From Planococcus citri (Eukaryota; Arthropoda; Insecta; Hemiptera; Pseudococcidae), in NCBI RefSeq assembly GCF_950023065.1, contig NC_088677.1, positions 34,245,230 to 34,309,229 of the forward strand: DNA of 64,000 nt, in the 5' to 3' direction. Shown piece by piece: positions 27,701 to 39,700 of this stretch. The position numbers and the translations under genes were made by a program. The notes beneath the pieces are model-generated. The model searched no databases. It saw only the letters and a list, made by a program, of their open reading frames with translations, and was not told the origin of the DNA. Position 1 is the first letter of the stretch, and every line of letters starts with the position of its first letter.

Positions 27701-30700
27701 CGTATTAGTAGGAGCAAATAAGGTGAAAGAGATTCACTTTATTCGTATTGTTTAGGCGTAGGAAATATTTCAAAGCGTTGGTAGTTAGTTTGTTCTACGG
27801 TACGTTGGTAAAATGCATAATCATATACATTTTGTATTTGTATTTTCAGCAGCCTTTAGGTAAACGAACGTATAAAACGATATATTATTTAACCAACGGG
27901 TATAAATATAGCATGCTTTATCGAAAACAGCATCTTTGTAATATGTTGTGTGTTTTGTATGGTATGGTGGTGTGTGGAATGGAGAAGAGAATACGAGACG
28001 AGTAAATTTTATTAATGAAGATTTTACCTACCTAGAGAGAACTGAAGATGGTGTATAGAGATATTAGAGAGTATTTTATGTCATATGTGTGTGTGTATGT
28101 TTGTAATGTACCTAGCATATTTTCGAAGAAGAAAAAAAGTAATATTATTATGACTGCGCATTAACAGGTGCGCAATTTTGCATTCAACGGTGTTTACTGT
28201 TTGGATTCACCAACTCGTAAAGCGGATACTCATAAAGCAGTTGGTCTTTATCCGTGCCATAAAATGGGTGGTAATCAGGTTTGTGAAAGATGCGAAAAAA
28301 GCACCAAAAAAAGTACTCGTGTATTGAAAATGACGACTGTTGATGTATCAGCAGAATTACCACCGCTGCTAACGAATATATCGACAGACGTCATTGTATT
28401 TATTTTTAAGAACATTTTATTGGTAACATGCAATACATACTTTGTCAAAGTCGTGTTTATTAAGTGAAAAATGAATATTTTAGATTGCGAATCTTTGGAA
28501 TAACTATTGTCTCGATTCGCCAGCTAGCCCAGACGATATACACCGAACTGTTTCCATATGGCCTTGCCATAAACAGGGCGGTAATCAGGTAATAGTGAAT
28601 TGAGATCTATTTGCGCTAAAGTCTAATGCGAAAAAATTAACCATTTCGGTGTTGGTGGTACTAACTGTGTATAAAGAAAGCGAAAAAATTGCAAAAAAAT
28701 TGCAAAAAAAAGGGTTTCCAAATAGAGAACTTTGCTTGATGCTATTTAGCTATATAGGTTGAGATTTTATTAGTTGCTCTCATCATTATTGAATATATCC
28801 TGTATGTACCTACAATCACATATTCATTTTTATGGTAGAATTATCGCTTATTTCGGTAAATTATAGAATAGCTTTACGAGGCGGTTAATTTTTTTTTTTT
28901 TTTTAAATATTTGAATGAAAAAAGAAACTTATCCCGAGTATATTAACGCTCAATTACCGTTATTTTTTTCAATGCTCGGAAGTACATGTCGGGCTGTAAT
29001 AAACCGAGTAATTTTGTATAATACGAGTATATGGCCGAATACGTACAAATTGCAATTATTAATTTTTAGCTTTTGGTGAATAATTTATTTTGTAAAGTTT
29101 CGCCTTATCGCGATGCGGCGACGCGGCGGGGATCGCATATTTTTTTAAAGCTTTCATTCGACGCTCTCAAGTTTGCCATTAAAGTGACTTTTAATATATA
29201 AATGAAAAATTTATAAATGCTTTTTGGCCTAAATGCGCGAATTATTGAGCGAACTTCTTCGCTTTATTTTATCGTACCTAACTATTGATGGTTCTTGAGA
29301 ATGATGGGAGAATTTTGTTGCTTTAAAAGATACGTACACAAGATTTTGATGTTGAAAGTGCTTACTTATTTTTTGATTTTTTTTCTTTCTTTCTGTTTGA
29401 TACTTGAAATTAAAGTACATTACGTAAGGATTGAAATTCAATTTAATTTTATACTGAGCGTTGCTGCTTTTTTTCATTTTAATTTTTAGGGTGTTTTAAT
29501 CGAAAAAAGAATTCTTTTAAATTGAATGAGTGGAATTAAAAATATTTCGAGTGGGAATATCGGCGCTTTCCTGCTTTTTTAAATCCTTTTATTCTTTATT
29601 TTGGAGCGTAATGATTTGGGTATTTTTTTTTTAAGAACTCTGTTAAAAATGAATTTGAATGTAACTGCCAAATGCCAATTAATTTATTTTTATCAACTAT
29701 TATTTTTTTTCTACGTGAACCGGTCTTGGAACTGAAAATTAACCAGAATAATTTCGATTACCTACCCAATTTTGTAAATTTTTGCCTTATGTTTACTTAA
29801 AGCTAAAAATTAAATCCAAAAATTGAACTGAAAAAATGACGAGCTAACATTGAAACTAAAAATTGTATGAAGAATACGAACAGAAAACTGAATTTAAAAA
29901 ATGAAACCTGTAAGTAGATATAACTGAGAACCGAATTGGAACAACAAAACCAAAACTGAAAAGCTGAGAACTGAAATTTAAAATATGACAATTCAATTGA
30001 AAACTGAAATTGAAAAGGGAAAACTGATATCTAAAAACCTGAACTGAAACTAAGTAGAAACCGAAATAGAAAAATTCGTATGTTTTAAAAATTGATTTCA
30101 AAAAACTAGCATAAACTAACAAGGGAACCTCTTGAGGTGACTGCCTCTGATTTGAACGGAACTGCGATTTTTGGAAAGAGCATAGTCTAAAACCCCCAAA
30201 ACCAAATTTTCAGCTGCACAAGTTCATTTTTCGATTTTTGGCGAATTTTTGAAAATTCAAAATTGACTGTTTTTGGTGATTTATGCTTTTTTTTGAAAAG
30301 TACGTACTTGATCAGTAAAAATGGTCAAAATAAGTCCCAAAACTAATATTAATTACCCAAATCCAAATTTCACCATTTCCAGTCATTCTGGAGCCTCCAG
30401 CTTGATTTTTCAATTTCTCCAGAATTTTGAATTTGCTCCAGAAGGCGTGAATATGTAGTTGGGCAGCTAAAAATCGAGTTGTATATTACACTCGACCTGT
30501 TTAACGAGTTTATCCACATTTGAGCCGATGTTGAGAGTGACATCTCAAAAGTGGCTTTTTGACCAGCTTTTTTCAAAATTAAAAAAATCAAAAACATCAA
30601 AAGTTTCCCGTTTGTGAGGAAATTTTTGAAATTTGCGCGAATCGCTGTATTTTGTCCGTAACTAACCTCCCAGATCAAAATTTTACAATTTCCAGCCATT

Positions 30701-33700
30701 CTGGAGCCTCCAGCGCGATTTTTCAATTTCTCCAGAATTTTGAATTTGCTCCAGAAGGCGTGAATATGAAGTTGGGCGGCTAAAAATCGAGTTGTATATT
30801 ACACTCGACCTGTTTAACGAGTTTATCCACATTTGAGCCGATTTTGAGAGTGACAGCTCAAGAGTGATTTTTTGAGGTGTCACTCTTGCTCCAAAACGGC
30901 TGGAAATGGTAGAATTTGCGCTCCGGGGGTTAATTCTTGAAGAAATACAGCGATTTGCGTGAATTTCAAGAATTTTCACACAAACGAGAAACTTTTGATT
31001 TTTTTGATTTTTTAATTTTGAAAATAGCTGGTCAAAAAACTACTTTTGAGGTGTCACTCTCCAAATCGGCTCAATGTGGATAAACTCGTTAAACTGGTCG
31101 AGTGTAATATACAACTCGATTTTTAGCTGCCCAACTTCATATTCACGCCTTCTGGAGCAAATTCAAAATTCTGGAGAAATTGAAAAGTCGCGCTGGAGGC
31201 TCCAAAATGACTGGAAATGGTGAAATTTGGATTTGGGTAATTAATATTAGTTTTGGGACTTATTTTGACCATTTTTACTGATCAAGTACGTACTTTGAAA
31301 AAAAGCATAAATCGCCAAAAACAGTCAATTTTAAATTTTCAAAAATTCGCCAAAAATCGAAAAATGAACTCGGGCAGCTGAAAATTTGGTTTTGGGGGTT
31401 TTAGACAATGCTCTTCCCAAAAATCGCAGTCCCGTTCAAATCGGAGTGTGACATCTCAAGAGGTTCCCTTGTAAGTGAAAATGAAAAAATTGATCGCGAA
31501 AAACTTTTCAGAATGCCAGAAAAATTCATAACTGAATAGGTACCTATATTTCATCGCTTTCTTTGAAACAGGTACTTAAAAATCACTCTTCTTTCTTTGA
31601 CCCTGAACCTATCCCTGGTGATTTCACTTTTAATGAATAATTTGTGGTTTGATGTTTGATCAGTACTCGAACAAAACGAAAACTGAAACAGAAAGGAAAT
31701 TATTTCATATATGATGTTAATTGGATCGACGATGTTGCATTTTCATTTTAAAAATATTGCCGGATGTATCTATTCCATGTAAAGGAGTCGTAAATATTTT
31801 TTCAACGGATATGTCGGCGTTTGTTGTATACGGAGGAAAAAGAGAAGATGGTGGGTTTAATAATAATTTGAAATTTAATCCGACACATTAGCGAAAAATG
31901 TCACGCGAATAAATTCGTTGGTGAATTACGATATAGGTTTCGGTTCGTTGATATAATTATAATTATATTTTTACGTGATATTATTCGAATTTCTTCGTTC
32001 AAATTGACAGTTGCAGCGTAATCACATTTTTTTTTGGTTGTAATTTTTGCGTCGTATATTAAATGAAATACATAGTGGATGTATTGCTGTAGGTATGTCA
32101 TATTATAGCATACACGTAGTATTGCTTTTTTCAAAATTATGTCATGAAAAATTTTAATTTCCTACTGAATTCAGCAAATGCAGATGGAAGATAATTTAGG
32201 AATCTATTTTCAATCTGCTCGATCGTGCAAAAGTTTGCGGATGAACCTTGTTTTTTTTTGTTTGTTTGAAATTGAAATTTTTACGTTAATAGAACAAAAT
32301 TACGTGCAAACTGAAATTAAAAATGGAAAAAAAGAAAAACTTAGGTGTGAAATTGGAATTCAAATTTGAAATAAAAAATGATAGTCAGAGCTGCAAAACT
32401 GAAACCAAAACTGAAATTAAAAAATTTTAAAAGTGGCAAATGAGAGAAAAAAACTGAAACTGAAACCAAATTTTGAAAAATGAGAACTGAAAAACGAAAT
32501 TTTTTTTCGAATTACAATACCGTCAACTGTAGGTACCTATCTATTATTTTCTCGTTCCTCTTTCGAGTCGTTGTTCGTTTTCATTTTTGAAAATCCTATT
32601 TTTTAATTCCTTAAAATTTTCTGGTGTTTTCTTTTTTTTTTATGAAATCATAAAAAAAAATGAAAACACCAGAAAATTTTAAGGAATTAAAAAATAGGAT
32701 TTTCAAAAATGAAAACGAACAACGACTCGAAAGAGGAACGAGAAAATAATAGATAGGTACCTACAGTTGACGGTATTGTAATTCGAAAAAAAATTTCGTT
32801 TTTCAGTTCTCATTTTTCAAAATTTGGTTTCAGTTTCAGTTTTTTTCTCTCATTTGCCACTTTTAAAATTTTTTAATTTCAGTTTTGGTTTCAGTTTTGC
32901 AGCTCTGACTATCATTTTTTATTTCAAATTTGAATTCCAATTTCACACCTAAGTTTTTCTTTTTTTCCATTTTTAATTTCAGTTTGCACGTAATTTTGTT
33001 CTATTAACGTAAAAATTTCAATTTCAAACAAACAAAAAAAAACAAGGTTCATCCGCAAACTTTTGCACGATCGAGCAGATTGAAAATAGATTCCTAAATT
33101 ATCTTCCATCTGCATTTGCTGAATTCAGTAGGAAATTAAAATTTTTCATGACATAATTTTGAAAAAAGCAATACTACGTGTATGCTATAATATGACATAC
33201 CTACAGCAATACATCCACTATGTATTTCATTTAATATACGACGCAAAAATTACAACCAAAAAAAAATGTGATTACGCTGCAACTGTCAATTTGAACGAAG
33301 AAATTCGAATAATATCACGTAAAAATATAATTATAATTATATCAACGAACCGAAACCTATATCGTAATTCACCAACGAATTTATTCGCGTGACATTTTTC
33401 GCTAATGTGTCGGATTAAATTTCAAATTATTATTAAACCCACCATCTTCTCTTTTTCCTCCGTATACAACAAACGCCGACATATCCGTTGAAAAAATATT
33501 TACGACTCCTTTACATGGAATAGATACATCCGGCAATATTTTTAAAATGAAAATGCAACATCGTCGATCCAATTAACATCATATATGAAATAATTTCCTT
33601 TCTGTTTCAGTTTTCGTTTTGTTCGAGTACTGATCAAACATCAAACCACAAATTATTCATTAAAAGTGAAATCACCAGGGATAGGTTCAGGGTCAAAGAA

Positions 33701-36700
33701 AGAAGAGTGATTTTTAAGTACCTGTTTCAAAGAAAGCGATGAAATATAGGTACCTATTCAGTTATGAATTTTTCTGGCATTCTGAAAAGTTTTTCGCGAT
33801 CAATTTTTTCATTTTCACTTACAAGGGAACCTCTTGAGATGTCACACTCCGATTTGAACGGGACTGCGATTTTTGGGAAGAGCATTGTCTAAAACCCCCA
33901 AAACCAAATTTTCAGCTGCCCGAGTTCATTTTTCGATTTTTGGCGAATTTTTGAAAATTTAAAATTGACTGTTTTTGGCGATTTATGCTTTTTTTCAAAG
34001 TACGTACTTGATCAGTAAAAATGGTCAAAATAAGTCCCAAAACTAATATTAATTACCCAAATCCAAATTTCACCATTTCCAGTCATTTTGGAGCCTCCAG
34101 CGCGACTTTTCAATTTCTCCAGAATTTTGAATTTGCTCCAGAAGGCGTGAATATGAAGTTGGGCAGCTAAAAATCGAGTTGTATATTACACTCGACCAGT
34201 TTAACGAGTTTATCCACATTGAGCCGATTTGGAGAGTGACACCTCAAAAGTAGTTTTTTGACCAGCTATTTTCAAAATTAAAAAATCAAAAAAATCAAAA
34301 GTTTCTCGTTTGTGTGAAAATTCTTGAAATTCACGCAAATCGCTGTATTTCTTCAAGAATTAACCCCCGGAGCGCAAATTCTACCATTTCCAGCCGTTTT
34401 GGAGCAAGAGTGACACCTCAAAAAATCACTCTTGAGCTGTCACTCTCAAAATCGGCTCAAATGTGGATAAACTCGTTAAACAGGTCGAGTGTAATATACA
34501 ACTCGATTTTTAGCCGCCCAACTTCATATTCACGCCTTCTGGAGCAAATTCAAAATTCTGGAGAAATTGAAAAATCGCGCTGGAGGCTCCAGAATGGCTG
34601 GAAATTGTAAAATTTTGATCTGGGAGGTTAGTTACGGACAAAATACAGCGATTCGCGCAAATTTCAAAAATTTCCTCACAAACGGGAAACTTTTGATGTT
34701 TTTGATTTTTTTAATTTTGAAAAAAGCTGGTCAAAAAGCCACTTTTGAGATGTCACTCTCAACATCGGCTCAAATGTGGATAAACTCGTTAAACAGGTCG
34801 AGTGTAATATACAACTCGATTTTTAGCTGCCCAACTACATATTCACGCCTTCTGGAGCAAATTCAAAATTCTGGAGAAATTGAAAAATCAAGCTGGAGGC
34901 TCCAGAATGACTGGAAATGGTGAAATTTGGATTTGGGTAATTAATATTAGTTTTGGGACTTATTTTGACCATTTTTACTGATCAAGTACGTACTTTTCAA
35001 AAAAAAGCATAAATCACCAAAAACAGTCAATTTTGAATTTTCAAAAATTCGCCAAAAATCGAAAAATGAACTTGTGCAGCTGAAAATTTGGTTTTGGGGG
35101 TTTTAGACTATGCTCTTTCCAAAAATCGCAGTTCCGTTCAAATCAGAGGCAGTCACCTCAAGAGGTTCCCTTGTTAGTTTATGCTAGTTTTTTGAAATCA
35201 ATTTTTAAAACATACGAATTGTTTTCATTTTTTTTTATGATTTCATAAAAAAAAAAGAAACTGAAAAATACTGAAACTTCGATGAAAAATCGAAAACATA
35301 ATAGTAAAACTGAAAATTAGATGACTTAAAAACTGAAAACTGAAACTGACCGAAATTGAAAAAAAATGAAATTTTATAACTCAAACTAAGCAAGTGAGGC
35401 AATTTCAATTTTATTTTCAGTTTTCAGTTTACTTTCAATTTAAAAAAAAAAAGTTTCATTTCTTGAACTGTGTTTAGTATAGGTAACGAAAAATGAAACA
35501 AAAACCAAACTCCATTTTACACAAAACTGAAATGTGAAAAAAAATTGAAAGGAAAACTGTAAATTGGAATTTAAATGATTTCAGTGACACAATTCCATGT
35601 GCTCATTTTTTTTTTAATTTTGGTGTTTTGACTTTTTTTCTTTAATATAATGTCATTTTTTATTACACGTATAGTTTAAGAACTGAATCCAAAGACAACA
35701 AATTTTGAAAACAAACAAAAAAACAACTCTAACTGAAACTAAAAACTTTAATTACCTATTCCAATTCTCTATCGCTCCCGGTTCTAAGATCGGTTAAAAT
35801 CTTAATTAATTTCGAGACGTTTTGTAGAAACGAAAAAGTAGCAAGGCGAACAAGGGGTAATGAATTTGAAGCATCTCTGTGCTGAAAAAAATTATTTTTT
35901 ATCATTACCGAAGAAAAAGAAACACGCTTTCGTTGGAAAATTTATATCGCCTATCAGAATTTCTTTAAAACGCATAAATTCGTAGCGATATAAAATTTTT
36001 TATGGATAAATTTTAATGAAAAAAGTCGAATGAAAATTTCGGCCGAATATCCAACTTTGGAGAAATTTTACTGTGCAGTATAGCGGTATAATTTAAAAGT
36101 AAATATCGATTTCCTAATGCGGCATTTAAACAGTACGTACGAAATTTAAACTTTTATACGAAACGAAAACGAATGCCGGTTTGTTTTATCAGCGTCGAGC
36201 AAAGTTTTGAACAAATTTCAAGTACAAGAATATTAAGAAATTTTCAACTTTGAAGGAATTCTTATGCGAATGCATCTTCATCTACTATGTTGAGCATGTT
36301 ACTATGGTGTTCAGTTAAATATTATAAGAGCACATCTTTTTTTTTTTTACCTTAAATATTTCACCTTTTTTTATTTAGTTTTTTTTTCAAGCCATTCAAC
36401 ATTCTTCAGATACGTAATAACTCACGCTTTACTTTAAGCCAAAAAACAAAAAAATGCTTTGTTTCGATTAACAATGAAAGTATATAAAATAAGATTTTTC
36501 TCCCCTAAAACGCTTATTTGATTAAGAAAATTGCAACTCATGCGAATTTATCTCGCTAATGGTTAAAGGTATCGATGGTTGTTGATGAAGAAATAGGTAA
36601 TTAAATTTATTTGTTCTCTGCTGTATGGCGGAGATTGAAAAAAAAAAAGTTATAATTCATCTCTCGAACATAAAGTAAGTTAAGGAAGAGAGAAAAAAAA

Positions 36701-39700
36701 ATGATCGAAGAACTTATATACCGACGAATGATTGATGAATTTTGCCTCGTTGAAAATTTCTTTTTTCTTTTCACAATATAGTATAACGATGTGGTAAAAC
36801 TACCCTATCTAGGTTCTATATACCTTCATTTTATACCACGAGTAAAAAATACTTTACGCGGAAAATTTTCCAAAGGTAGGATATTCGGTGTTTTTATATA
36901 GTTTTAGTACCATTCGGTGGAAATGTAGCGCAAAAAAATATATATAATAAATTTTTCCTAACGAGACAACATTACGGTCAGAAAATTTCCTACTTTTTTG
37001 AACGCGTGGGTAAAACGGTTAAAATCAAATGAACTCGTTTGCTTTCTTTGATGTTGAATGGCTTATTTTATCGAAATGGATTTTTTAGCTTGGCGTCAAG
37101 GTCGATTTGCATTCATTGATCGTTTGATTTCATTCATTCATTGGTTTTTTCATTAGAGCTTTTTGGCTGTATTTTTTCTTTATAACCCCATAATGGATTA
37201 GTTTTCTAAAGTTGTATTTCATTTATTTTTTATTCGGCAAAATTCGCCAGCTATGAACCGAAGAAGCTTGGTGCTCGTATTTAGAATGGCCTTTATCTAC
37301 CTACATACCTACTTATTAAATGTATAAACTTGCTTGGGGGTGGTATAAATAATGTCCTACGATACGAAACGAATCTTTTAGCTTTGTTATGTATAATTAC
37401 GTACCTCCACCTTTTGGATGATTAATCGGAGTTTAATTCTTGAGAAAATATCGTTTTAATTGATCGTGCCTAAGTGTTCCGAAAGTTGAACATTCTCCAT
37501 CGTTCTCGTTGCCTTCTATATTGTTGGCAAACTTGTACATTTACTCACGTGTATGTTGGATTGCTTGCTGTGGGATTTAAGGAGATATTATTTAACAGAA
37601 ATAACTTCTCTCTTCTTTGCTGTAGCACTTGAGTGAAAACAGAAAATCCTATTACGGAGATTATTATGAAAATTTTAATCAAATTCCGAATTAAAAGGGT
37701 CGAGGTGTTTTTCAAACAACTCAATATAAATATTTACTTATCTGATTGCAATTTTGAAGACATTTGGGCTCTAAATCTGGGATTTGAATGAAAAAATTTA
37801 CTAAAGTATCTCCTTAATTTTATAATGCGTAAGCAAATCCACTTATACCCATGCGTAGTCAAAATTTAGCTGTATTAACAGGACTCAGGAGAACCATTCG
37901 ATACTCGTTATGGAACACACTTTACTTTCATGACGCGAGTCGGTTCCTTCTTATTACGATCAATTGTTTCATTCGAACGATATTTTCTTTCAAAAAAATT
38001 GAAATAAAAATTGCTGGGTTTTTAAAAAATGGTGAATTTTTTTGAAATCACTCGATCAATTGAATCGTCGATTAGATAATTTAGTTGATCAAGTAGTTCA
38101 TATTAGTTACTAAACTGTTTTTATGTCTTGACTCGATGTAATCGATAATTTTTTTGTATAAATTTAGTATTGGCTGCTGAGTAAAAATGGAGAAATCCGA
38201 AGAGACGAAATGTGTATCGATTACGCTGGCACTGACGTATTTCTATTCCCTTGTCACGGATCGAGAGGAAATCAAATGTGGATATACAAACCTCAGGTAT
38301 GTTATATCATTTATATTAATTACATGGACTAGAGGGGGAGGAGTTCGATTGATGGATTCATTTTTTGAAACAAGTCGTTGTACATAGAAATAGGAATGAA
38401 TGATCACAGCAGAAAATGATTGGATCTACATCTGAACATTCCCCTGATTCAGTTGAGTAGATCTAACCATATTCAACCAGATCAAAGTTTTGATCGAATT
38501 TGATCTATACTGATCAGATCAGATCCAATCATTTTTTCGGGCCATAAAATTGTCACAAAGCTAGATTTTAATGATTAAATTTTTTAAAGGAATAACAAAT
38601 CATTTGTGTCCCTAAACTGATTTTCATTGAAAAAAAAAAAAAAAAAAATTACAAAAATCCAACAAGTATTTCAAGTATTGACAAATAAAATGAGCGGATC
38701 TTGTTTTAATTTTTTTTATTAAACCAGCAATTTGAAGAAGAAAAATCATGTCAAAGTGTTTACTCGATTCTCAAGGACGTAATGACGTGAAAAAATTCAC
38801 AAAAAATGAGAATATTGGGATATTTTGATAGAGTGAAACAAACTAGACTAATAATTCAGACTTTCAAAAAAATCACCAAAAAATTAGGTGGGAAAAAATT
38901 CAAATTTAGAAAAAAGATGAATAAAAATGAGAGAAGATGAAATTTTGTGAAAAAAAATCACAAAAAGAAGACTGAGCGAATTGAAAAATTACCTGAAAAA
39001 ATTCGAAATTTCAAAATATAATGTGGGAAAATAATTTTCAGTTTCCTAATATTTAATCAAGATAATATCTATTAAAAATTTGAGCAATATTTTGGAAGTC
39101 GAGATAGAAAAATAAAAAGGGAAAAAAGATCAATTTGAGCGAAAACTGAAAAAAAGGGTAGAAAATCGAAAAAAATTGAATATTCAATAACTATAAACTA
39201 TAAGTATGAAAAATTGCCAAATTAATCGAAAAAACTCAAAAAGAAGCATCCATAAAAATACTGTAAAAATAAATACTTCATTATTGTAAAAAAATGTGAA
39301 AAAACACGAAAATTGATATTATGCTTATTTGTTTTCAAAGATGAAGTTGCTGTTTTTTTTTTAAAAAAAAAAACATAGTCTGGTATTTTTTTTTCAAATG
39401 AGGCACTCAATAAAAAAAAAAAATGAACTGAAAAAACTTGAAAACTTGAACGCCTCAAGTATTACTTATTGCTGAAAAAAAGCAAAAATTGTGGAAAATT
39501 TTTATAACCAATAATAGAAGGGATATAATATGACGAAATCATTAAAAAAAAATTGACCATAAAAAATTACAAAAGATCAATCAAACAAAAATTTGTTATT
39601 TTTTTTAAATTCGCAGCTAAAAATATGAAAAAGATGGAAAATTATTTTTGAAAATTTTTTTAGAGCATTATTTGTACCTTATGCAAACATGAAATCATGA

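Larger units (their letters stand above)
30073..35220. repeat. Near-perfect 5.15 kb palindrome (two 2574-base arms)
   Basis: The left arm 30073-32646 is the reverse complement of the right arm 32647-35220 with essentially no spacer. Every mirrored open frame I compared pairs to the same coordinate sum of 65293 and has an identical translation, so there is no indel between the arms in those parts. The only mismatches noticed are at the centre (32632/32661 and 32646/32647). Outside 30073 and 35220 the match stops abruptly. Each arm holds one full foldback element and about 1.17 kb of unique and AACTGAAA-rich sequence. It lies in the intron between the lectin alpha and beta exons. Confidence 0.95.

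Noticed and set aside
30370..30979. Open frames of 98 and 118 codons on the minus strand, with mirror copies at 34314-34923
   Set aside because: They consist of translated foldback-repeat modules that recur in several copies and senses. No start context, domain or codon pattern supports a gene.
31901..33392. Paired identical frames (77 and 63 codons) on opposite strands
   Set aside because: They are mirror images produced by the palindrome. The encoded peptides have no recognisable domain.
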